DNA from: Leucobacter sp. OH1287
GTDB lineage: Bacteria > Actinomycetota > Actinomycetes > Actinomycetales > Microbacteriaceae
Length of the DNA stretch: 48,073 nucleotides
NCBI RefSeq assembly: GCF_003859945.1
Contig: NZ_RQYM01000013.1
Location: 1-48,073 of the forward strand
Direction of reading: 5' to 3'
This document shows, one piece after another, positions 8,578 to 15,971 of this stretch. The notes beneath the pieces were generated by a model. It was not told the origin of the DNA. It ran no database searches and worked only from the letters and a program-made list of their open reading frames with translations. Each line of letters opens with the position of its first letter. Position 1 is the first letter of the stretch. The translations under genes and the position numbers were made by a program.

Positions 8578-8967
8578 ATGGCTGTCACTTTGCCTAATGT
8601 ACCAGTTAGTGTGCTGTACGCCCAGTATGAGGGTAACCCTGATGTGCTTGGGCGGAAAGAGTGGATTGAAGCTCAGCTGCGTAAGTCCGTGCTGTTGTTA
8701 CAGGCACAGTTTGGGCAGCGGATCCGGGAACGGCTCGATTCGGGGAAACTGCCGGAGGAGCTGTACCAGATGATTGTTGCTGAAGCTGCGCTGCGGGTGT
8801 GCCGTAACCCGGAGGGGTACACGTCCGAGGAACAGGGTAACTACAGTTACACTGTCCGTGCTGCGGTAGCGTCTGGCTATATCATGTTCACGGATATGAA
8901 CATGCGGGCGCTTCTCGGTAGCGAGGGTGGTTTCATTGGCACGAGTTTTGTGGGGTTGGGCTGGTGA
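8578..8967 (+). CDS. Head-tail connector protein (gp15/gp6-like adaptor)
   Basis: Protein of 129 residues, mostly alpha-helical, as expected for the adaptor ring that docks on the portal. It has an N-terminal helix (RKEWIEAQLRKSVLLLQAQFGQRIRERLDSGKL), a central helix (LYQMIVAEAALRVCRNPEGYTSEEQGNYSYT) and a short C-terminal extension with Gly residues. The segment 'VCRNPEGYTSEEQGNYSYTVRAAVASGYIMFT' in shape (not all bases conserved) is the hallmark of actinophage connector proteins. ATG 8578 follows GAAAGGGGGG. Its stop overlaps the next gene's GTG, so translation is coupled. Confidence 0.78.
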   Translation: MAVTLPNVPVSVLYAQYEGNPDVLGRKEWIEAQLRKSVLLLQAQFGQRIRERLDSGKLPEELYQMIVAEAALRVCRNPEGYTSEEQGNYSYTVRAAVASGYIMFTDMNMRALLGSEGGFIGTSFVGLGW

Positions 8968-9329
8968 GTATCCGAGGTCGCGGGGTGTGTGATGTTATCG
9001 TGCAGCCTCGTAAGGTTGGGCGTGATAGCGCGAAACGTACCGTGCTTGTGAAAGACGGTGACCCTTACTGGCTGCGCCGGGTTGATGTTCAGGGTGTGCG
9101 TGACTGGGCGAGTGAGGAAGAAGACCACCGGTACGGTGTCCGCTATCTCACACTGTTTGTCATGTACACACGCGAGTGGACTGCGGACGAGAACGCGCTT
9201 GTGTGGTGGGACGGTTACTGGCATGACGTGAACGGATCCCCACAAGCTAATCTACGGTCGCCACGTACTGCTCACTACCGGATCACGCTTAGACGGTTGG
9301 GGCGTGAACCTCAACCGGTTGTGCCTTAA
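8964..9329 (+). CDS. Head-tail stopper / head-closure protein
   Basis: Protein of 121 residues, beta-rich, with WLRRVDVQGVRDWASEEEDHRYGVRYLTLFVM and WWDGYWHDVNGSP segments. Size, position after the adaptor and overlap (GTG 8964 with TGA 8965-8967) fit the second connector, which closes the channel after packaging. The WWDG-x2-HDV pattern recalls the beta-barrel of head-closure proteins, but the assignment rests mainly on gene order. Confidence 0.6.
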   Translation: MSIRGRGVCDVIVQPRKVGRDSAKRTVLVKDGDPYWLRRVDVQGVRDWASEEEDHRYGVRYLTLFVMYTREWTADENALVWWDGYWHDVNGSPQANLRSPRTAHYRITLRRLGREPQPVVP

Positions 9330-9345
9330 CGAAAGGGGGTGGACG

Positions 9346-9666
9346 GTGGTTTACATTAACGGACGTGAAGCGGCTATCGCTGCGGCGGTGTTGTGTGCGT
9401 CTAGCGGGCAGTTGGAGAAAGCCGGTAAACGGTTGCAGACGAAAGTGAAAGCGCTCGCGTACCCGGATAAGGTGACGGGTGATTTTCACGACAGTATCAA
9501 GGTTGGGCATTTGCCACATGAGAGTGACGGCGGGTTGGCGTTGAAGAGCGTGATTGATGACGTTTACGTGTATTCGGATGATCCGGGTGCGTATGTTATC
9601 GAGAACGGCAGTAAACATCGTCCTGGTGGTGGTCACCGTTATTTCGCGAGGAGTATCGGTAAATGA
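9346..9666 (+). CDS. Neck/tail-component protein (HK97 gp10-like, DUF5403-like)
   Basis: Protein of 106 residues. The start is GTG 9346, preceded by GAAAGGGGG at 9331-9339; an in-frame GTG at 9304 lies inside the previous gene before that site. An N-terminal helix (REAAIAAAVLCASSGQLEKAGKRLQTKVKALA) is followed by a beta-rich part with DDPGAYVIENGSKHRPGGGH. This 'A-YVIENG' pattern is common in gp10-type neck proteins of actinophages. The stop overlaps the next ATG (ATGA), indicating coupling. Confidence 0.65.
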   Translation: MVYINGREAAIAAAVLCASSGQLEKAGKRLQTKVKALAYPDKVTGDFHDSIKVGHLPHESDGGLALKSVIDDVYVYSDDPGAYVIENGSKHRPGGGHRYFARSIGK

Positions 9667-10073
9667 AACCACATCTGCCTGATTTTGAGGTGTTTGTTGC
9701 GACTATCTTAGCTGATATTGAACATGTTGCTGCGTTGTTGTCTGATGTGAACGGGGAGACTTGGTCGGAGTCTCCGGCTGTGATGTTCACGGTTTTCAAT
9801 AACGGGCAGCGGGAGCTGGGTGTTTGGTCGCTCACGCTGCAGCTTACGACTGTGTGTGATCCGGCTGATTCTCATCGCGTGTGTAGTGGCTTATATGAGC
9901 TGGTGCATTCGTGGGCTACGCCGGGGCGGGGCGTTGTGGGCACGGTTGGTGTTCATTCTGTGGAGGATGTGAACGTGTTTAACCGTGTGCATGATGTGAC
10001 GCTTGTGCAGGGTAAGGAACGTGTCCAGTATGCGGCAGCGTTTAACCTGCTGGTGCAGGACTGGGGCGGTTAA
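9663..10073 (+). CDS. Tail terminator protein
   Basis: Protein of 136 residues directly before the tail tube gene, where the ring that caps the tail tube is encoded. The alpha/beta layout begins with a helix (LPDFEVFVATILADIEHVAALLSDV). It is followed by strands (ESPAVMFTVFNNGQ, LGVWSLTLQLTTVCD), a helix (RVCSGLYELVHSWA) and a late strand (RVQYAAAFNLLVQDW), which matches the gpU/gp17-like fold of tail terminators. ATG 9663 overlaps the preceding stop by four bases. Confidence 0.7.
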   Translation: MKPHLPDFEVFVATILADIEHVAALLSDVNGETWSESPAVMFTVFNNGQRELGVWSLTLQLTTVCDPADSHRVCSGLYELVHSWATPGRGVVGTVGVHSVEDVNVFNRVHDVTLVQGKERVQYAAAFNLLVQDWGG

Positions 10074-10151
10074 CGCTTCAGCGGGTCTATATTTCTATAT
10101 TTTGCCACTCCATAGTTTGGGGTGGTTTTACTTTTGAGAGGGGGGGCAAAC

Positions 10152-10742
10152 ATGCCTAACATTACAGAAACGATTATCCCTGGTAGGGGCACAGTGTTCA
10201 TTGCACCGAAGAACACTCCGCTACCTGACGGCGAACTGGACGATTTCAGCCTCACCGCTGACACTGTTGGCGGCACTTGGAAGAACATCGGGCACACGTC
10301 TAAAAATGACATGGTGTCATTCTCTAAAGAGGGTGGCGAAGCGGAAACTAAAGAGACTTGGTTGTCTGATTCGGCGCGCGTGATATATTCCGCTGCGAAG
10401 TGGAGCATGACCGTGTCGGCGCTTCAGGTTAACGAGCAGAACCTTAACCTTGCTTTTAATGGTGGTTTCACCACTAACAAGAAAGGCTATGTTGTTCCGG
10501 CTACTCCTAAAGCGGTGGAGATGGCGATTTTCATCTATGCGGAGGATAATACGGGTAAGCTCGGTTTCCATATTCCGTCTGCGTCGTTTGGTATGGATGA
10601 CGCGCCGAGTTTCGCTGCTGATGAGTTCTTTGGTTTGAAGCTGAAAGCTGCGCTGTTGGCTGCACCGATGACCGCGTTTGGTGGTACCGGTTCTGAGCCG
10701 GGCATTATGGCTGTTTACAAGACCGGGCTTCAGGGCAAGTAA
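10152..10742 (+). CDS. Major tail (tube) protein
   Basis: Protein of 196 residues, the subunit of the hexameric tail tube. It is beta-rich with the usual opening (PGRGTVFIAPKNTPLPDG), a central pattern NIGHTSKNDMVSFSKEGGEAETKETW, and a C-terminal strand before FFGLKLKAALLAAPMTAFGG. These features match actinophage tail tube proteins. ATG 10152 is chosen because GAGAGGGGGGG (10136-10146) lies just upstream; an in-frame GTG at 10122 has no such site. A strong stem-loop follows at 10775-10811, as often seen after this highly expressed gene. Confidence 0.85.
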   Translation: MPNITETIIPGRGTVFIAPKNTPLPDGELDDFSLTADTVGGTWKNIGHTSKNDMVSFSKEGGEAETKETWLSDSARVIYSAAKWSMTVSALQVNEQNLNLAFNGGFTTNKKGYVVPATPKAVEMAIFIYAEDNTGKLGFHIPSASFGMDDAPSFAADEFFGLKLKAALLAAPMTAFGGTGSEPGIMAVYKTGLQGK

Positions 10743-10774
10743 GCATTCGCCGGGTTAGAGTCTGGCATTAACCG

Positions 10775-10811
10775 GGTGCGGGCACACCAACGTTATGCGT
10801 GTGCCCGCACC
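10775..10811 (+). terminator. Stem-loop after the tail tube gene
   Basis: A perfect 13-base inverted repeat (GGTGCGGGCACAC at 10775-10787, complement at 10799-10811) with an 11-base loop. It follows the major tail protein and precedes the chaperone gene. The T-run is poor (CTTATCAAATATTTTC), so it may be a leaky terminator that sets the high ratio of tube protein to downstream proteins. Confidence 0.6.
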
Positions 10812-10857
10812 TTATCAAATATTTTCACAACTTTATCGCGATAGGACAAACAAGATT

Positions 10858-11262
10858 ATGGCTACGAAAGCTACAAACGTTAAGGCAAAAGAGACCGCAC
10901 CTGAGACATCTCCTGCGGTCATTGACGCTGACTTTGAGAAAGAAACACAGCGGATCCTCGACAGTATGCCACGGGTGAAACCGTTCGCGTCTCTCCGGCT
11001 GAAAGAGCTGAACGTTATCACCGGTATCATGAACACGTTCATGCTCACCCAGAAGAAACACTCTGGCATGACCGAGACTGACAAGCAGCTGATCATCATC
11101 GACTGCATGGGTGATCTTGACGATTTCTTGGCGAGTGTCGCTGAGGATCCCGAAGCATATCTGGAGTGGTCGATTCAGCACCGTAACGATATTGAGATGT
11201 GGTCTCACCTGCTCGCTTACTACATGAAAGAGCGCTCAAATTTATTCACCTCAGCGGATTAA
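10858..11262 (+). CDS. Tail assembly chaperone, upstream frame (gpG-like)
   Basis: Protein of 134 residues. Its place between tail tube and tape measure, and the second overlapping frame after it, are the classic tail-chaperone arrangement (lambda gpG/gpGT). The sequence has a disordered Lys/Thr/Ala N-terminus, then helices (RLKELNVITGIMNTFMLTQKK; LIIIDCMGDLDDFLASVAEDPEAYLEWS). ATG 10858 is used, with AGGA at 10843-10846 as a weak, rather distant ribosome-binding site. A slippery heptamer lies in frame six codons before the stop, so a minority of ribosomes should continue into the downstream frame. Confidence 0.82.
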   Translation: MATKATNVKAKETAPETSPAVIDADFEKETQRILDSMPRVKPFASLRLKELNVITGIMNTFMLTQKKHSGMTETDKQLIIIDCMGDLDDFLASVAEDPEAYLEWSIQHRNDIEMWSHLLAYYMKERSNLFTSAD

Positions 11263-11669
11263 TTGATAAATATGATCGCCGGGAGGGTCAGCCGGGCTGT
11301 TTGACGGCTGACCTTGCCGAGTTTTATCACTTGTGTTTGCCTGATGTTTGGGTGGGCAGGATCCGGGTTAGTTGGCTGATTGATTTGATTCATCACTTGG
11401 AGGTTAATCCGCGCTCCAGGGTTTATCAGTTGGCTCTTGATGACGGGGTTACGCCTGTCAGGTGGGATCAAACCCAGACTATGCTTGCCGATATTTTTGA
11501 TCTGGTTGCTGCCGTGAATCAGGCGGAGACTAAGGATAAGAAACCGGTTAAGTATCCTCGCCCGGGTGTGTCACTTGTGCGTGATCGTGACGGGGACGGT
11601 AGGGATCCACGTTTGTTTGCTAAGACAATTGCTGATTTTGATGTGGATGCTTGGAATCAACTACTTTAG
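10858..11669 (+). CDS. Tail assembly chaperone, frameshift product (gpGT-like)
   Basis: Fusion protein of about 270 residues: 129 codons of the upstream frame to the slippery TTA (11242-11244), then 141 codons of the -1 frame from 11244 to the stop at 11667-11669. The downstream part (IHLSGLIDKYDRREGQPGC, then ADLAEFYHLCLPDVWVGRIRVSWLIDLIHHLEVNP) is helical and gives the T domain that binds the tail tube subunit or tape measure. The downstream frame opens at 11199 but lacks a credible start, so it is best annotated only as part of this fusion. Confidence 0.75.
11238..11244 (+). promoter_or_regulatory. Programmed -1 frameshift site (A AAT TTA)
   Basis: The heptamer AAATTTA reads A AAT TTA in the zero frame of the upstream chaperone gene, the X XXY YYZ form needed for simultaneous tRNA slippage by -1. 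After slipping, reading continues as IHLSGLIDKYD in the downstream frame, which has no ribosome-binding site of its own in the overlap. Frame and position are seen directly. That it works in vivo is inferred from this well-known phage arrangement. Confidence 0.8.
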
Positions 11670-11682
11670 ATCGGGGGTGTGA

Positions 11683-14600
11683 ATGGCTGGAATTGCTGTT
11701 GTTGGTTCGGTTGGTGTGCGTGTCCGTCCTGTGGTTAATGATTTTGCTGAGGAGGCGCGTAAGAAGCTGCGTAAGGTGGAGCCGAAGCTTTACCGCCCTA
11801 AAACGAGCGTCCGGGTTAAAGACATTGACGTGGATGAGAAAGCGCTCGCGGCGGCTCGGGCACGGATTGAGCGTGTGCTCGATGTTAACGCTTCACTGCG
11901 GGGCTTGGATAAGCTGGACGCTACACTGGCGAGGGTTGGGAAACACGCTCAGGTTAAGTTGGGTGTCGGTCTTGATGAGGAAAGTGTCGCGAAAATTAAC
12001 CGTGACATTGACCGGGTTGTTAAACGGCTCACTAAGGATGTGGATATTAACCTGAGTGACCGGCACACGCGGGCTGCGTTTGCTAGGCTCACACGGGAGC
12101 ATGGGCAGCTGTTGAGTGCGTTGAAGCGACACAATAAGGTTGAGTTGCTGCCGGAGGAAGAGCTACAGCGGGTGAAACATCGACTGCGTGAGGTTCGGGA
12201 CGAGCTGGAGGAAACAGCTAAAAACCGTACCGTCCGCCTCGACATTAACCCGTTCACCACTTGGGCTAGCGCACGTCTCGCTTACCTGTCACGACCCCGT
12301 GTAGCCGAGATTATCCCGGTCGTATCCCGAACAGCCGCCCACGCTGCCGAAGCCGCGCTGGCGCGCCTGTCGGGCGCACGCTTGGGTAGTAAATACCTGG
12401 TTGATTTCTCTAAATGGTTGAAAGACATCGACGAGAAGCTACCTAAAGCCGCGCTCGCTGCTGGTAGTGTCGCTGCCGGGTTTGCGGCTATCACTGCGAC
12501 TGTGGGTGGTTTGGTTGCGGTCGGTAACAGTGTGGTGCTGATGACTGCTGCACTGCTACCGTTGCCGGGTATCCTCACCGCCGCCGCATTGTCAGCTACT
12601 GTGCTGGTTCGCGCGTGGAAAGACCTTAACGAACAACTCCCGAACATTAAGACGGGGCTGGAAAAGGTCGGTGAAACGATCTCCGCTAAATATTGGGATC
12701 AGGCGCGGGAAGATATTAGCGCGCTTGCTGATGATCTGATCCCACGGCTTGATGACCGGATGGGTGAGCTTGCTACCGCTATGGGTGTCCACTCTAGCGT
12801 GTTTGCTCGCGCGTTCCAGGAGGCGCTCGCTAATGGTGAACTGGAGACGATGTTTAACCGCACGATCGGGTTCTGGGGCGAGTTGACGGTTGGTGCTGAC
12901 GATTTCGCTTCCGCTATCGTGAATCTTGGTTTGGTGGGTACTCTCTATCTGCCACGCTTGGGGCGTTGGATCTCTGATTTAACTACACGGTTTAATCGTT
13001 GGTTGGATGTGGGAATCAAGTCGGGGCGTATTTTCGATCAGATTGAGCGGGGAATCACTCAGGTTAAACTGCTTGGTCGTGCCGCGCTGCATACGGGCGG
13101 GATTCTCGCGGGGATCCATAAAGCCGCTTCTAAGTCAGGTTTCACTGGCTTGGAGGGGTTGACGTTGACGCTTAGCCGGTGGGATAAAACCGTGAACGGG
13201 CAGAAGTGGCAGACAACGATGGTTGAGGGTTTCCGTGCTTCGCGGGAAGCTATGAGCCATTTTGGTGACGCTTTCCGGGAGCTTGGTGAAACACTGTACC
13301 GTAACCGTGGCGTGTTTAACGATTTCGTTGTTCGTGTTAGTCGTGGTGTTGCGGATCTGATGTCTGCCATGTTTAGGGGGTTCCGTCAGGGTGAGTTCCA
13401 GCGTAGTTTTGGAGCGTTCACGACCGGGCTGGTGAAAGCGTTTAAGGAGTTGGCGCCAGCTGCGGCACCGTTTACACGGATCCTCGGTAAGGTGTTAGAG
13501 ACGGTTGGACGGTTGGCTGGGTCTATCGCGCCGGTGATTGCGAAGTTGATTACTGCGATTGAGCCGGTGCTGATACCTTTGCTGGATATTATCGCTGCGG
13601 TTAGTGAGGCGATCACCCCCGTTGTGGGTATGCTCGCTGATATGGCTGGTGTGATAACTAGCCAGCTTGGGCCGGCGATTGCGGTGCTTGGTGCTGTTCT
13701 CGCTGCCGCTGCCGTGGTTGCTAAGATTCAGGCGTTAACTACCGCTATTAGCGGGTTTATCACTTCTGCTAGCCAGGTTGGTGTGGTGACTGCGTTTGGT
13801 CAGGCTGCTAACCGTGCTGGTGCTCAGGCGGGCACGGCTGCGGGTAAGGTCGGGCTGCTGTCGCGTGCTGGTGGTGCGCTCACTGCCGGGTTTAACCCTG
13901 CCGCGCTTGGTATCGCCGCTGGTGTGACAGCGGTCGCTATCGGTTTCGATATGGTCTATTCGGGTACTGAAAAGGCTACTGTGGCGGCTGCCGCGTGGGA
14001 GCATGCGATCCGTAGAGGTGTGGATGGTTGGCGCGCGTTTGGTCTCGCCGCCGGAAGCGACTTGGAGATCGCTAACAGTATGCTGGATCGTACAACCGCT
14101 AAGTTTGGTGCGTTGTCGTTGAGTGTGCTCGCTATGCCTGATTATGCTGGTGTTATCGTGTCACAGTTCACGAAGATAGGCAAAGAGTCATTCGGCGCGG
14201 TTGAGGGTGTGACAGCGCTCAATATTGGGTTGTCTAACAGCGCCGCAGGTATCAAAATTTGGGGTGCTGACACGGCACAAGCGATGACTGACCTTGAAGA
14301 GTTCGGCACAGCGTTGGGTAAGGTCGCACGAGATGATGTTACCCAAGCTCAGAAAGCGTTCTCGCGTATGCTTGAAACGCAGCGTGTACTGCCGGAGAAC
14401 TTTAACCAGGCGCTCACTAGCGCGTCTGGGTTTAAGGACGCGTTGCGTGACCTTGCTAATTATGCGGGTGTTGCTGCGGACGATTCGGCACTGTTGAAGT
14501 ATGCGACGGATTCTAACGCTGCCGCGTATTTGAAAGCTAAGGTTAATACGCAGGAAGCTAAGGACGCTTTGGAAGCGTACGGGAAAACGCTGGAGGGTGT

Positions 14601-15969
14601 GCTTGGGCATGCCGCGCCAGCGGTTGGCGCGTTTGCTCAGCTTGCTACCGAGTGGGGTAATCTCGGCAACAGGCAGCGTGACGCTGCTTTGTCGGGGTAT
14701 GCGTTCCAGGACAGTCTGGAAGCCGCCCGCGCACAGATCGAAGCTACCGGTCTAACCTTGGACACGAACACGCAGCAGGGGCGCGATAACATGCGCATGT
14801 TGTATGACCTTGCGACAGCGGCTAACGCACACGCGGAAGCTAACATTAACTCTGGCGTAGCGGTCGAAGACGTAGCGACCAAGTATGCGGCACAACGTGA
14901 CGAGATTATCGCGCTCGCAGCCGCTGCAGGGTTGAGTGATGAGGAGCTGGCGCAGTTGGTTACAACACTTGGGCTTATCCCGGGTGACGTTAACACGTTG
15001 ATTAACAACAACTTCAAGGAAGCAGCTGACGCAGCGGATTTAGTTAAAACTAAAGCAACTAACGCCGCAAGCACCTATTCGGCTGAGTTCTTGCTGGAGC
15101 ATGGTGTAGCGTCTACTGCCGTTAGCACCTTGTCGGGGTCGTTGGGTGCTCTCACTAAAGCACCGTACACGGCAAGCGTCACCGTCCAGTCTGGTGTAGC
15201 GGCGACAGCGTTATCTAACCTCGCTAACATGAAGATACCGGACAAGCAGTTCAGTATCAGCGCTGCGACAACTTCAGCGGTTGCGGGCGCGGTTGGTGTG
15301 AACGCTGCCGTGAACGCTATCAAGGACAAGACCGTGAACATTAACGGTAACGTGGCTCATGCGCTCGCCGGTACTGTTGCTGTTCGTGGAGCGCTCGCTG
15401 CGTTGCATGATCGGACTGTTAGTGTTCATGCTAATACGGGTGCTGCTTCGGGGGCGTTGAGTCGGATTGCGTGGCAGATTGCTAGTTTGCAGTCGAAAAC
15501 GGTTACGATCACGACTGTTCACCGGTCTGTGGAGGCGCGCGCGTTTGGTGGCACTGTGGGCGCTGGTTTGCTTGGGTTCGCGTCTGGTGGCACGATTCCG
15601 GGGATCCGGGGTGGTGTACGTAACGGCACTGTGTATGGTGCGGGTACGGCTAAGTCGGATAGTATTCTGGTTCGTTTGTCGCGTGGTGAGGAAGTGATCC
15701 AGGAGCCATATGCGTCGAAGTATCGGGGTTTGTTGAAGCGTATTAACGCTGGTGGCAGTCCTGGGCTTGACGCAGCGTTCGGGTATGCGCGCGGGGGCAC
15801 TGTGGATCGGGGCAGCCGGTCACATGGTGGCGGGTTTGCTGGGTCTAACCCCGTTGTGGTGCATATTTACGATGTGGATAATCGGCTGATTGGCACTATG
15901 GACGCGCGTGTCCAGGAGGGTGTCGCTGATGTTTCAGCTCGCGGGTTGAATACTGAGTTAGGAGTCTAA
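11683..15969 (+). CDS. Tape measure protein
   Basis: Protein of 1428 residues, the longest gene of the prophage. It sets tail length and is ejected with the DNA. The first 200 residues are charged coiled coil. Hydrophobic Ala/Gly-rich segments near residues 260-315 (AALAAGSVAAGFAAITATVG) and about 645-700 could insert into the host membrane. Residues about 1126-1282 hold four or five degenerate beta-strand repeats (for example KTVNINGNVAHA, RTVSVHANTGAA, KTVTITTVHRS). The C-terminus has a Gly-rich region (GGTIPGIRGGVRNG). By the usual 0.15 nm per residue, the tail would be roughly 200 nm. ATG 11683 follows GGGGGTG. I see no lytic domain I can name. Confidence 0.9.
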   Translation: MAGIAVVGSVGVRVRPVVNDFAEEARKKLRKVEPKLYRPKTSVRVKDIDVDEKALAAARARIERVLDVNASLRGLDKLDATLARVGKHAQVKLGVGLDEESVAKINRDIDRVVKRLTKDVDINLSDRHTRAAFARLTREHGQLLSALKRHNKVELLPEEELQRVKHRLREVRDELEETAKNRTVRLDINPFTTWASARLAYLSRPRVAEIIPVVSRTAAHAAEAALARLSGARLGSKYLVDFSKWLKDIDEKLPKAALAAGSVAAGFAAITATVGGLVAVGNSVVLMTAALLPLPGILTAAALSATVLVRAWKDLNEQLPNIKTGLEKVGETISAKYWDQAREDISALADDLIPRLDDRMGELATAMGVHSSVFARAFQEALANGELETMFNRTIGFWGELTVGADDFASAIVNLGLVGTLYLPRLGRWISDLTTRFNRWLDVGIKSGRIFDQIERGITQVKLLGRAALHTGGILAGIHKAASKSGFTGLEGLTLTLSRWDKTVNGQKWQTTMVEGFRASREAMSHFGDAFRELGETLYRNRGVFNDFVVRVSRGVADLMSAMFRGFRQGEFQRSFGAFTTGLVKAFKELAPAAAPFTRILGKVLETVGRLAGSIAPVIAKLITAIEPVLIPLLDIIAAVSEAITPVVGMLADMAGVITSQLGPAIAVLGAVLAAAAVVAKIQALTTAISGFITSASQVGVVTAFGQAANRAGAQAGTAAGKVGLLSRAGGALTAGFNPAALGIAAGVTAVAIGFDMVYSGTEKATVAAAAWEHAIRRGVDGWRAFGLAAGSDLEIANSMLDRTTAKFGALSLSVLAMPDYAGVIVSQFTKIGKESFGAVEGVTALNIGLSNSAAGIKIWGADTAQAMTDLEEFGTALGKVARDDVTQAQKAFSRMLETQRVLPENFNQALTSASGFKDALRDLANYAGVAADDSALLKYATDSNAAAYLKAKVNTQEAKDALEAYGKTLEGVLGHAAPAVGAFAQLATEWGNLGNRQRDAALSGYAFQDSLEAARAQIEATGLTLDTNTQQGRDNMRMLYDLATAANAHAEANINSGVAVEDVATKYAAQRDEIIALAAAAGLSDEELAQLVTTLGLIPGDVNTLINNNFKEAADAADLVKTKATNAASTYSAEFLLEHGVASTAVSTLSGSLGALTKAPYTASVTVQSGVAATALSNLANMKIPDKQFSISAATTSAVAGAVGVNAAVNAIKDKTVNINGNVAHALAGTVAVRGALAALHDRTVSVHANTGAASGALSRIAWQIASLQSKTVTITTVHRSVEARAFGGTVGAGLLGFASGGTIPGIRGGVRNGTVYGAGTAKSDSILVRLSRGEEVIQEPYASKYRGLLKRINAGGSPGLDAAFGYARGGTVDRGSRSHGGGFAGSNPVVVHIYDVDNRLIGTMDARVQEGVADVSARGLNTELGV

Positions 15970-15971
15970 AT

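Noticed and set aside
11199-11237. Independent start for the second tail chaperone frame
   Set aside because: No ribosome-binding site. The in-frame slippery heptamer explains its expression better.
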